A stretch of 64,000 nucleotides of DNA from Trichostrongylus colubriformis (taxonomy: Eukaryota; Nematoda; Chromadorea; Rhabditida; Trichostrongylidae): contig OZ022258.1 in NCBI GenBank assembly GCA_963978905.1, positions 56,218,591-56,282,590 on the forward strand. Direction: 5' to 3'. Positions within the stretch are counted from its first letter, which is position 1; each line of letters begins with the position of its first letter. A model generated the notes under the pieces. That model was given only the letters and a program-made list of their open reading frames with translations, did not search any database and had not been told where the DNA came from. This document shows positions 22,542 through 32,645 of this stretch, one piece after another. The position numbers and the translations under genes are program-made.

Positions 22542-25500
22542 GTGAGTACAAGGAATTGCAGAAAAGCTATAGTTCAGTTTACCACGTGCAAACTTACTGC
22601 TTCCTCCTAGCTGGCGTGTAGCGTTAAGTCCGGACGCGCTGTCGCACAATTACGGCTTTCTGCGCGCGCGGCAAATTTACGCCTGAATCAAGCCGAACGA
22701 TTTCAGCAACGCCTCCAGTAGTTCGTTTTCTTTCCGCTTGCTATATCCCATGTGCTTAACAAACTCATCCAAAAAGTGGAAAACAGTTTATGTATCCTAA
22801 AAGCTGTTTATACCGAACGCTGCTTGACAACGCTTACGGCCCTCTCAGGACAGTTACGTATCGAAAAATGGAGCTCAATTTCTCGTTTCCCCAATCAATA
22901 CGTTTTTTTTTTGAAGCACACAAGCCCTTGAAAGTTTGTGAGGGTACCATTTTGATTACATCAACACAAGCGGCCGCCACGATACCAACTCGCCACTCCC
23001 TTTTAGTATCGTTCAGAGTTCGCGATTCGCTCGACTTGCGCGATGCAGGCTGATCAAGTGATTAAGGCGATCGCGCTATTCTCGTGATTCAAGCTGAAAG
23101 GATAAGATACGTGTAGTTCAGGTGAATGATACGCCTGGATCGCATGAGTTGCGTGAATCGCGCGAATAGCACGATCTTCTGAATCGTCAACTTTGAACTA
23201 TACCTAAACCTTCCGCCTCTACAGGGGGTGCCAAAAAAAGTAATTTTGCCCACGGCTCACATCTGCCAATTATACAAAACATAGGCAAACGAAAAAAAAT
23301 AAAAGTATTGGGGCAAAATATTCCCGAAATGTTCCTCCAAAAGTAGGAACAAGTTGTGGCTCCCTACATTCACCTTAATAAAAAAATGGAGCTTTCATTC
23401 GGCGCAGTCCGGCTTCGGAGTACCTACTGTATCAAGGTCCTCTTAAAACAGTGAAGCCGGGTTCCATGGTAGGTCTTTCGTGGGAAGCTTCTTAAGGATT
23501 GGCCCTTCGGTTCGTGGAAGTCACAGAGCCCCTGCTGCTTAGACAAGGCTGCTATGATCCGAAGTATCATTTTCACGCCTAAAATCCGCCTCCGGAGGGG
23601 TTTCAGTGGTAAGGGCACGTTTTGGCTCTTGAAAACGAAGAGCGCTGGGAACCCGGAAAAAGCGGAATTTTAAAGACACAAGCGGCCGCCACGATACCAA
23701 CTCGCCACTCCCTTTTAGAATCGTTCAGAGTTCGCGATTCGCTCGACTTGCGCGGTGCAGGCTGATCAAGTGATTAAGGCGATCGCGCTATTCTCGTGAT
23801 TCAAGCTGAAAGGATAAGATACGTGTAGTTCAGGTGAATGATACGCCTGGATCGCATGAGTTGCGTGAATCGCGCGAATAGCACGATCTTCTGAATCGTC
23901 AACTTTGAACTATACCTAAACCTTCCTTAAAACAGTGAAGCCAGGCTCCGTGGTAGGTCAGTAGAATATTAAAGACACAAGCGGCCGCCACGATACCAAC
24001 TCGCCACTCCCTTTTAGTATCGTTCAGAGTTCGCGATTCGCTGCCTGGTTTAACTGTTTTAAGGAAGGTTTAGGTATAGTTCATTCTACTGACCTACCAC
24101 GGAGCCTGGCTTCACTGTTTTAAGGAAGGTTTAGGTATAGTTCAAAGTTGACGATTCAGAAGATCGTGCTATTCAGAAGATCGTGCTGCGTGCTACCTCC
24201 CACCACTCAGTATAAATCCCCTCAGAAACCCAGAGTGAACGGATCTCAGCAAGGTTGTGAACAAGGGCGACGAAATTTCGGATTTTGCCCAGCTGGGGTG
24301 ACACATTTTGTTCACTCTTTCCTAGCTCCCGTTCCTGCTCGTGCAGAAGGCTGCCACGGAGTATAGTGATAGAGTGAGGTCTACTCTTGAATCTGGGGAT
24401 GGGAATACCCCAACAGAATTTGCTGTAGTTCGACTGAAGTGGGGTTGAAAGTGGAGGAACAAAATCACTTTTTTTGGCACCCCCTGTACGTTAGGGTTCT
24501 TTAGTAGTTTGTTGAATAGGTAGATAGGTTTTCCTATTTGTTCAGAGACGATTGTTCGAATGGGATCCACAATATCCTACCATTTATAATCGTCTGAGTA
24601 TTTATCCCTGTTGCTGTGTGTGTGTTTGTTTGTGAAGTTGTTTAACCTGAAATTATCCTAGAGGGGTTGACAGGGGGACACTATAAACTAGACGTGGTAT
24701 GGTGTGATATCAATCACCAGTAGGGCTTGGAGGCAGTGTTAGGGGTATTTCGATCGCTTCATTCCTTCCCATCTTTGGTACTGACCGGTGGACCTTTTCA
24801 CCACAAAAGCTTACACGTCATTCGGATTGATACGGCTTTTATACGATACGATAATTACCATTGTGCTATAACGCTTATTACTCTACACCTCAGTCAATCT
24901 TGGCAAAGTCGACCCTAGGAGGCAGCATCCGTCAATGGAGGCGGAGCCTGTTAAAGGCACCGGATAGACAATTCCTTTGTGCCGGGGGTGCCCAGCAGTA
25001 GATAAAGAGCGAAATAAACTGCAAAAAAAAAAACTCAAAAAACGCGGGAAATAGGAACCCGAAACCCCCCTCTTTTCTCTCTTTCGCGCCACTCTGCGTA
25101 ACCAGACGGAGGTAGCCTGCAAACAAAAAGGAGCGGCTGCATCAGCCGGCTACGAGCGATGTCCCGCCGTCGTCAGCATCTCGCCCAGATGATAAACCGC
25201 AGAACGACGCGTCGTGCTGCCGGATCGTGGTAGTCCTCGTTTTCACTTTCTCCTTACTCCTCTTGGTGCCTTCACGAACGATGCCCTCTTGAATATCAGG
25301 GGCGCTCCTTTTACCCAAAGCTGCGCCACATTAGATCTTTTTAGACTCGCAGCTTTCATTGGATGATTCTCTTCACGAGTTTCTCGCTGCCCATATTCCC
25401 GTGCCGCTACTTTAAGAATTGAATGCTTACCACGTGAACATACTTCGTACTCGATATCAGTAACAACAATATGTTTCAATCGCTAAATTACGCGAAATTC

Positions 25501-27103
25501 TGAGTTGTGATAGAAGTTTGTAGAGGTATGTACTAGCGCTCAATACTGCGCTTTCATAGTGTGGATCAGTATTGATTTTGTGGATTTCACTCCACAGAAT
25601 TCTCCAGTACATTCACGCATTACAGTACGACAGCTCAACTAACTATCGATAAATCAGATCACGTACATTTTAGGCATATATTTGATTAATTTCAGACCAA
25701 AGGTGAGAACTGAGTCGTTGCACGCTGAAGTGGGTTGGATTATCACCAAATTACCATTCATGTCTTTATAAACTTCTTCCGGTCACAGATATTTTCTAAA
25801 TGAGTCACTCAAAAAAAAGCTTGACATGACCTCCCATTGATTAATAGTTTATACGCTCGAAATTTTCAGAAGACAAGAAAGAACCACTTCATATCAAGAT
25901 TCCTCCACCGCGTGTTATGTAAGGGTTTTTATTTGGACAGAAGCTGGAATTTTTTCAAATGCTTAGTTTGATGTGACGAGGGAAACTGAGCCATCACTAG
26001 AGAGATCGTATCATTTGAAGGAGTTTTTGCGAGATTATTCTGAACTCAGTAGACAACTTTCCATTTTTTATTTGAGTTTCTTGAGATGGGTGATTTTGCA
26101 AGGGACATTCTCGCACGACTAAGGGCGAGTTCTGACCGGGTTGGATACCATTAAGGCGTGAATACCATCGTCAAGTGCGCTTTTTCAGTGTCTGACAGTC
26201 TGAGGAACTCCTCCCATTATATGCCCCGACTACTCCGCCCTACATTTCTATGTAGTGCAACTTCGATATCCAACTTTATTGAAGTCACCCGGAATGAGGA
26301 AAACTTTGACACAAATGATGCCAGTTTTCCATAATTAACGTTATGCCTGGGTGTAATGCCCAAGCCAATTTGGAAATGGTACTGTCAACCCCACTGCAAG
26401 AATTGCTCCCAAAACTCGTGTAAGAGCCCCCTCCCTTCGTGTCCTGGTACAGGGGTACACCCTACTGTGTTCTTCGTCCAGCGCCATTATATTTACTATT
26501 AAGGGGGAGGAAAAAGCCTCTTCCTTCCTTAAGTATAACCTAGACAAACATATACGATTATGTTTGCAGTTTGACACAAATTTATTTATTTATATATTGG
26601 AGACGTAAGCAAGCGTTAACATGAAGATTCCATCTATGCTACGAGTTCAAAAAAAAGGTAACGAGGGATGCTCAGCAATGCAAACAAACATTAAACAAAA
26701 AGAATCGTTCAACATTGATCAAGATACCCCTCCCTTCACGGTTGCTCCTAAATTGAAGTATTTGCGAATTTCGGAATTTGACCCTCGCTGACATGAGTGG
26801 TGCCGCTCAGGGCCTGTAAAAGCCTAATGATATTCATGTGTATTGTGAAGCTATAAATCTCCACACCTATGGCATTCACACTAAGAAGCCCTGGATGATC
26901 GTGTCTCAAAGTTACTGATTGTCATTTTCAGGAAAGCTCGACGTGTTATGAAGGAGGTGAAAGAGGCTCGCGATCCTGCTTATAAGACTCTCGAACCGGA
27001 TATGAGTGATTGGGAAAGTGTCAGGCTGATGAAGAAAAGTGAAGTGAATCTCGATGAAATTGTGAAGAAAGATATCAAACACCTTGATGCCACTCAAAAT
27101 TAA
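22349..27103 (+). CDS. Candidate spliced gene, lysine-rich charged product, unrecognised
   Basis: Three candidate exons: 22349-22541, 25870-25918 and 26932-27103. The last two join cleanly (the split Met codon AT|G), giving IKIPPPRVM-KARRVMKEVKEARD. The gene ends at a TAA at 27101-27103. The predicted product is lysine- and glutamate-rich, probably helical and soluble in its C-terminal part. I recognise no family. The first exon ends in phase 0 while the second needs one base from upstream, so a linking exon is missing or the first exon belongs to something else. The intervening intron would contain the 1.27-kb element at 23222-24486 and direct repeats. No poly(A) signal is obvious. Confidence 0.4.
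22964..23214 (+). repeat. 251-bp direct repeat, unit 1
   Basis: Starts ACACAAGCGGCCGCCACGAT and ends ACCTAAACCTTCC. Nearly identical to 23676-23926. It contains many GATTCGC/GCGAATC-type short motifs in both orientations. Confidence 0.9.
23676..23926 (+). repeat. 251-bp direct repeat, unit 2 (inside the TA element)
   Basis: Matches 22964-23214 almost base for base, offset by 712 bases. Confidence 0.9.
23876..24174. repeat. Perfect 92-bp-armed inverted repeat
   Basis: The arm 23876-23967 (starts GAATAGCACGATCTTCTGAA) is the exact reverse complement of 24083-24174. The 115-base spacer contains a truncated third copy of the 251-bp unit (23975-24042). Confidence 0.92.
24900..25260 (-). repeat. 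Degenerate dispersed repeat, family C
   Basis: Shares GAAATAGGAACCCGAAACCC, CAGCCGGCTACGAGCGATG and CCGCAGAACGAC-type blocks with 48890-49100. The strand assignment is arbitrary. No coding capacity. Confidence 0.5.
25261..25869. other. Intron or intergenic, nothing recognised
   Basis: The first 200 bases resemble family B/C ends. No exon seen. Confidence 0.35.
25870..25918 (+). CDS. Candidate internal exon
   Basis: 49 bases between AAATTTTCAG and GTAAGGG. It encodes DKKEPLHIKIPPPRV and leaves AT, which the next exon completes to ATG. Confidence 0.5.
26932..27103 (+). CDS. Candidate terminal exon
   Basis: Starts after CATTTTCAG. It completes a Met codon and encodes KARRVMKEVKEARDPAYKTL, then EPDMSDWESVRLMKK and finally IKHLDATQN before TAA. 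56 sense codons of clearly biased, charged composition after a textbook acceptor. Confidence 0.6.
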
Positions 27104-29103
27104 CGACAGACCTGTATTGCTTCATTTGTTCAGTACTGCTTTCACATTTCGGAACATCCCACTTGAGCCTCACGTAAACGTCAGTGACAGCCATAGGTGT
27201 ACAAATTCAGAACATTACAAAAAGGTCTGTAGGTTGGGCTGGAGTGTGAAAGCAGGGTCTGAATTATTATTTAGGAATAAGCACTATTACTCAACCTATT
27301 ATCATGTCTGTTAATAAGTATTAATGCAAAATTAAAAAACTTTAATGAACAATTTCATTGCATGACTTGAACGTCTTTTGGAAAAATGCTGTACTCAGTC
27401 AGTTATTTGCTTTGCTATTGATATGACTGTCCTGAATTTCGAGTGTGAGCACTAGCGAAATGTCATCAGTTTCGCCCTCTGTAAAGCCTCTTCCACCGTT
27501 ACAAAAGACGGAAAAAAGAACAGGATCGTTATGATATAATTATATTCATTACATGGAACTTCAAGTTCTGGTTTAATGAAGTCGTCTCGTCCTTGTTCAG
27601 TCTGCCTTCTCATATTAGTCATGGATCTCCCATCTCAGTATCTTGTTTTGGGATTAAACCTATATTTATGTCTAAGAACTATGGAAACATCTGGACCTTC
27701 GAGAACTTCTAAAAAGGACCTTCGAATGCCTGGGGAATTCGAGTGAGAGACTTATATGTGGCCTCCCAAGCAGAACCTCATGTAGTATGTAGTTGAGTTA
27801 GTTGTGATCACACCTATCACCGATCTACGATGACACATCAGGGAATCTATGTCCTTGTTACCCTTGGTTTGTTGATGAGTGTTTCGAATCATTGCTCCAT
27901 TTATTTTTGATTTTCAAAGCTTTATATCATTTCTCGATCATTTTTATCTTCCATTTCTTTTTCACTCGCATCTTTCGTTGAGGTTGTACTGTAAACATTT
28001 ATCGGTGGAAGTAGGTAGCTCGCCTGCAAAGTAGATTACAAGATACAAAAGGACTTTTCGGAAGCTCGAGACAAAATAGTCTTGGCCAACTATTTTTCGG
28101 GTTGATCATAGATTCTATCTTTCTATCTCGATTCTGTCTTCTATCTTCTATGTAGATGTGAAGGAAGGAAGATTCCCAAATCATTGTCATGTTACTCATC
28201 ATGCGAAGTACACGCCTTATGGAAAGATCACTGAAAATTTAGGGTTAGCTCACGAAATTTGATCCGCTGAATCACCATTGTATAGTATGATATATGATGA
28301 AGAATGCAGTTACGATAGTTTATGTGGATACTGAGAAGGGAACCCTTTGTGATTACGTGTTCGCCACCCAAAATACCTGTGAATGATAAAAATTCTACAG
28401 TTAGTTCCAGAAGTAGCTTATTACTTCAAAAGACCCCCTCCCTCCCACCCTCTTCCTTTTCCAATTCTCACCTTGATGGGATATGCACTTCTTTTTCTGA
28501 TGGTCTTTGAATCTTGGCTATTGAAGTATCCGAAATTTATTCGAAATAACCCTACCAGCTTTCAGTTTCGACGCTGCTGATGAAGTAATTTTCAGAAAAT
28601 ACTCCAATTTGGCTAGAAACTAGTACTTGAGAGTGACATGACCCGAACACGGCACTCTTTTGGCGTTCAACCATTTAGCGTCCGCGTAAAACCATACGGC
28701 GCCTGCGATACAGCAATTCGAAGAATAACCCCATTCAGCGCCAGCGTCAGGCGTGGATTATATTGGTTTTCTTCAAATCAAATCACCTCCGAACGCTCGT
28801 TTCTAGACAAATCGGAATGTCTCCCGAAAAACACCTCTTCCTTGAATTGAGCTGGTTGCTGTGAGGAGATAGTGCCAGATGTTCATTCAGAAGATACACT
28901 CCAAAAACCTCTTTAGGATACCGTTCTTCTACATAAGGGTGGTCGGGAATCATGAATGCTGATGATACTTTGCACCTGGCCTTCGACTGGTGATCGATTC
29001 TATTCCCTATTCCCTGATAAATGCGGCATGCCGAAAATATGTAAAGAGGAGTAAATGATCGTTTCTGTAATGAAAGAGACTGAACATAAAAAGTTGATTT
29101 TGC
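27104..29103. other. Intergenic, nothing recognised
   Basis: Downstream of the candidate terminal exon. No second gene, RNA gene or terminal repeat pair supported. Confidence 0.4.
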
Positions 29104-29107
29104 TTAA

Positions 29108-29533
29108 AGGAATCGTCCACGGAAAATGAGTTTTTGTGTTACCCATATATTTATGTTGTATTTGCCTAATGTTGGCCTCATGCAAAATTTCACGCGAAAA
29201 AATGAGAATCTGGCTGGGATACAGCACCACAAAGTGCGGTCCAGGTGGGCGGGGCCTCCGTGTAAAAGCCTCGTCCCGTCGTCCGCCGCCGTTGGGAACG
29301 GAGAGTGGGACTGTTTACGTAACCTTTTGTTCCTACAATGCGTCTCCGACCACGGCGGACGACGGGACGAGGCTTTTACACGGAGGCCCCGCCCACCTGG
29401 ACCGCACTTTGTGGTGCTGTATTTCAGCCAGATTCACATTTTTTCGCGTGAAATTTTGCATGAGGCCAACATTAGGCAAATACAACATAAACATATGGGT
29501 AACACAAAAACTCATTTTCCGTGGACGATTCCT
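29108..29533. mobile_element. TTAA-type palindromic MITE, copy 2 (426 bp), best preserved
   Basis: TTAA at 29104-29107 and 29534-29537 flank AGGAATCGTCCACGGAAAAT and its inverse. Each half is a near-complete inverted repeat of the other, with the centre around 29310. TTAA duplication points to piggyBac-type mobilisation. Confidence 0.88.
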
Positions 29534-29948
29534 TTAAGTGGTGGCATTTCAAATCTTTCAACAGCCAGAAAGCCTACTTGGTTTGGTGGTTTGGTGCTCA
29601 TTTCGCTCCATGGTCTCCATTGATTAATAGGTCACAATCCACAATCCTGATAGGGATGAATAAAACGGGAAAATTTTATTTGCATCTGATAGCATAAACC
29701 AAATTTTCTTAACCTTAGCAGAGATTCCTTTTATTCGCATACCAAAAGAGGAGTTTTTGTGCATGGGTCCAGCTCTTAATTTTTGTACTTCCGTAAGAGT
29801 GCACCTGGTCTCACTTCTTCGGTTTCCGAACCTCTTTAGTTTTTTTCTTGAGAAATTAAATTGCCCTCAGCTCATATATGAACAATCACTGTTACAATAG
29901 TTACACAAGTTGGCTGGCGCACACAACGTGCGCGAAACATAAGCAACA

Positions 29949-30077
29949 GGATCCTGATCAGAGTAGGAGGAGCTTTCGTAGTGGTGGGCGGGGCTTGGAC
30001 GTTGCATGAAAAACGACCTGTGGAGATGGGAACAGGTTTGAGTGGGTAGGGTACGGGAAAAGAAGTAAGGAGCACCT
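29949..30077 (+). repeat. 129-bp direct repeat, copy 1
   Basis: Starts GGATCCTGATCAGAGTAGGA and ends AAGAAGTAAGGAGCACCT. Same length as 30901-31029 with only a few differences. Confidence 0.9.
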
Positions 30078-30099
30078 ATGCACCACCGTATTTCGTCGC

Positions 30100-30615
30100 T
30101 CTCGTTCACAACCTTGCTGGGGTCCGTTCACTCTGGGTACCTAAGGGGATTCATACTGGGTGGTGCTCTTTAGGATCCCGTTTTTCCCGGGTTCCCAGCG
30201 TCCTTCGTTTCAAAGAGCCAAAACGTGCACTTACCACTGAAACCCCTCCGGAGGCGGATTTGGGCATGAAAATGATACTTCTGATCATAGCAGCCTTGTC
30301 TAAGCGGCAGGGGCTCTGTGACTTCCATGAACCGAAGGGCCAATCCTTAGGAAGCTTCCCACAAAAGACCTACCATGGAACCCGGCTCCACTGTTTTAAG
30401 GGGACCTTGATACCGTGGGTGCTCCGAAGCCCGACTGCGCCGCTTAAAGGTTCTATATTTTTATGAAAATGAAAGTAGTGAGTCTCAGCTTGTTCCTGCT
30501 TTTAGAGGAACATTTCGGGAATATTTTGCCCCAATGCTTTCATTTCTCTCCCTATGTTTTGTATAATTGGGAGATGTGAGCCGTGGGCAAAATTACTTTT
30601 TTTTGGCACCCCCTG
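30100..30615 (-). mobile_element. Left-end fragment of CAGGGGGTGCC element, inverted
   Basis: Ends TTTTTTGGCACCCCCTG, followed by TA. The sequence from about 30190 is the reverse complement of 23222-23670, with GGAACATTTCGGGAATATTT and CCTCCGGAGGCGGATTT-type blocks shared. The other terminus was not found. Confidence 0.7.
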
Positions 30616-30900
30616 TATATAGAACGCTTCGTCTGTCTGTACATCCGTCCGTGCGCCTGTCACGAAATCAGGTATTATATGGAAACGAGCTGTGGAGATG
30701 GGACAAGTGTGGTATGGGTATGGCATGAGAAGAGAAGTAACGACCACACATGGACCAAGTTAAGCTCCGCCCACGGTGGGCAGGGCTTGCACTGGAATGT
30801 TCCGTTTTCAGTCCGAAAATTGCGAATTGGGTTCGAGTGTACCGCAAACTTGGGGAAAAGATCGATTTAGGTCAGCGATGAGCTTATGAAGGTCAAGGAA

Positions 30901-31029
30901 GGATCCTGAGCACAGTGGGAGTAGCTTTCGTAGTGGTGGGCGTAGCTTGGACGTTGCATGAAAAACGACCTGTGGAGATGGGAACAGGTTTGAGTGGGTA
31001 GGGTACGGGAAAAGAAGTAAGGAGCACCT
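30901..31029 (+). repeat. 129-bp direct repeat, copy 2
   Basis: Partner of 29949-30077. It leads directly into the right-end fragment of the CAGGGGGTGCC element. Confidence 0.9.
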
Positions 31030-31238
31030 TCGAATTTTGCCCAGTTGAGGTAACACATCTTGTTCACTATTTCCTCGCTCCCGTTCCTGCTCGTGCAGAA
31101 AGCTGCCACGGAGTATAATGATAGAGTGAGGTCTGCTCTTGAATCTGGGGATGTGAATACCTCAACAGAATTTGCTGTAGTTCGACTAAAGTGGGGTGAA
31201 AGTGGAGGAGACAAAATTGCTTTTTTTGGCACCCCCTG
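31030..31238 (+). mobile_element. Right-end fragment of CAGGGGGTGCC element
   Basis: Matches 24270-24486 (GTTCCTGCTCGTGCAGAA, CCACGGAGTATAATGATAGA) and ends TTTGGCACCCCCTG followed by TATA. The next transposon starts two bases further on. Confidence 0.75.
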
Positions 31239-31242
31239 TATA

Positions 31243-32124
31243 TTAGGTTGTCCCAAAAGTCTTGTCATATTTTTTTCGATCATCACTTTTTATTTTTTTT
31301 CGTCCAACAAAGAATAATTAGGCAACAAAGTATTGACCATTGTTATCGGCTACCCTCTACCACTTTATAGGAAAATCGTTGATTCCCTTCTCCCAGAACT
31401 CTAGGTTCTGAGAGTCGAAAAAGTCAGCGATCGCCTTCGCAAGCAAGTCATAATCAACGAATTTTCTCTTGGCCAGGAAGGATTCGAGAGGATGGGTAAG
31501 GTGATAGTCAGAAGGGGCAATGTATGGAGAATATGGCGGGTGGGGCAGCACATCCCAGCCGAGCTCCTATAACTTGGCCTGGGTACTTTTCGCGAAATGG
31601 GAGCGGGCGTCGTCATGAAGAAGGGTGACCGCGGACTTTTCCGGCACTTTTCTCCAACATCGACGGCGAGCTGCTGGAGTTGGTGGGTGCATACGGTAGC
31701 GGTGACTGTCTCGCCTTGTACCAGCACCTCGTGGAAAAGCATTCCTTCCTCGTCCCAGAACCAGCACAGTCCCAAGCGTGGTTTGTCTTTCATGTCAATC
31801 TCGCCGTTGCTGAAGCTGATGAACCAGCGGCGCACGGTCACGTAGCTCACACATCCCTTGCCCAATGCAGCGCTGATGGAGTGGCAAGCTTCCGCCGTTT
31901 TGGTGCCGCAAGACCGCTCATAATAGATGACACCGCGAGTTGGGTGGGTATCGACAACGGGCATTGTAGCTCTCTCCACGGGATCTGGTGGGACAGTATG
32001 AATTTTTCTAGAAAGCTTAGGGAACGTTCTACCATACTCCCGAACCGCCTGGACCTGCCTCGAAGTGAGCAAGAGTTACTGATTTTTTTTGGGAAAATAT
32101 GACAAGACTTTTGGGACAACCTAA
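31243..32124 (-). mobile_element. Internally deleted mariner, copy 1 (882 bp)
   Basis: Terminal inverted repeats TTAGGTTGTCCCAAAAGTCT and AGACTTTTGGGACAACCTAA, flanked by TA on both sides (31241-31242 and 32125-32126). It carries a broken transposase on the minus strand. Full-length mariners are about 1.3 kb, so roughly 0.4 kb is missing. Confidence 0.95.
31360..32072 (-). pseudogene. Mariner transposase pseudogene, copy 1
   Basis: The helix-turn-helix part is readable (RGVIYYERSCGTKTAEACHS, VSYVTVRRWFISFSNGE). It runs directly from DMKDKPRLG to LCWFWDEEGMLFHEVL, so the stretch with the first catalytic Asp is absent. Downstream, in another frame, lie the second Asp block (HDDARSHFAKSTQAKL) and the D34D block (PPYSPYIAPSDYHL). 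The deletion and frameshift rule out activity. Confidence 0.93.
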
Positions 32125-32409
32125 TAGTAGGGATTATTCCAACATTGGAATTTCGCTGTCTTCCCCTCAGCATACACTTGCGCTTCGACAATTTGCTCAA
32201 CGCAACATCGATTGCTGCACTGAGCAAACCTTCATTTTTTCGTTTCCAAATGTGAAAAACGAAATATTGAGGAGGTTTTATCTATGATGAACGCAACAGA
32301 GGTTTTTGTGGAATCCGACCATACAGATTTTTCTTTCTAAAAATGTTCTCGGTATAAGCATTGTATTCGATGTCTTTTTGGAGTCGCAAATAAGTATGAT
32401 CCATTGCCA

Positions 32410-32645
32410 AGGGTGTGTACCCTTATGTCAGGATTTCGCACCGCGGCATGTGCAAAGCAATGCGGACGAGCTAAAGGCGCCACGTTGTGGGGTCCCGAAG
32501 CGATTACAAGTCGAGTGCGTATCGCGCCCCTAGCATCACCGTGTGATCGTTCTAAGACCCAACTACCGCGACGCGCATAGCTTGCATACACTGCGTCGCA
32601 CGCCGCTCGTCGTCGTGCGAAGTCCTGACATAAGGGTACACACCC
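32410..32645. mobile_element. hAT-like MITE, copy 1
   Basis: Inverted ends GGGTGTGTACCCTTATGTCA and TGACATAAGGGTACACACCC. Flanks CATTGCCA and CATGGCCA are an 8-bp duplication with one change, which suggests hAT-type insertion. No coding capacity. Confidence 0.75.

Larger units (their letters stand above)
23222..24486. mobile_element. TA-flanked non-autonomous DNA element (CAGGGGGTGCC ends), 1265 bp
   Basis: The left end CAGGGGGTGCCAAAAAAAG and right end CTTTTTTTGGCACCCCCTG are perfect inverted repeats. TA flanks both ends (23220-23221 and 24487-24488). It contains repeat unit 2, partial unit 3 and a 92-bp-armed inverted repeat. No transposase domain seen. Related ends occur at 30615 and 31238. 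Confidence 0.85.

Noticed and set aside
29126..29623. 165-codon plus-strand open frame
   Set aside because: It lies across the palindromic MITE at 29108-29533. The same wording appears on the other strand and in copies at 41.8 kb.
31680..32102. 140-codon plus-strand open frame
   Set aside because: Antisense to mariner copy 1.
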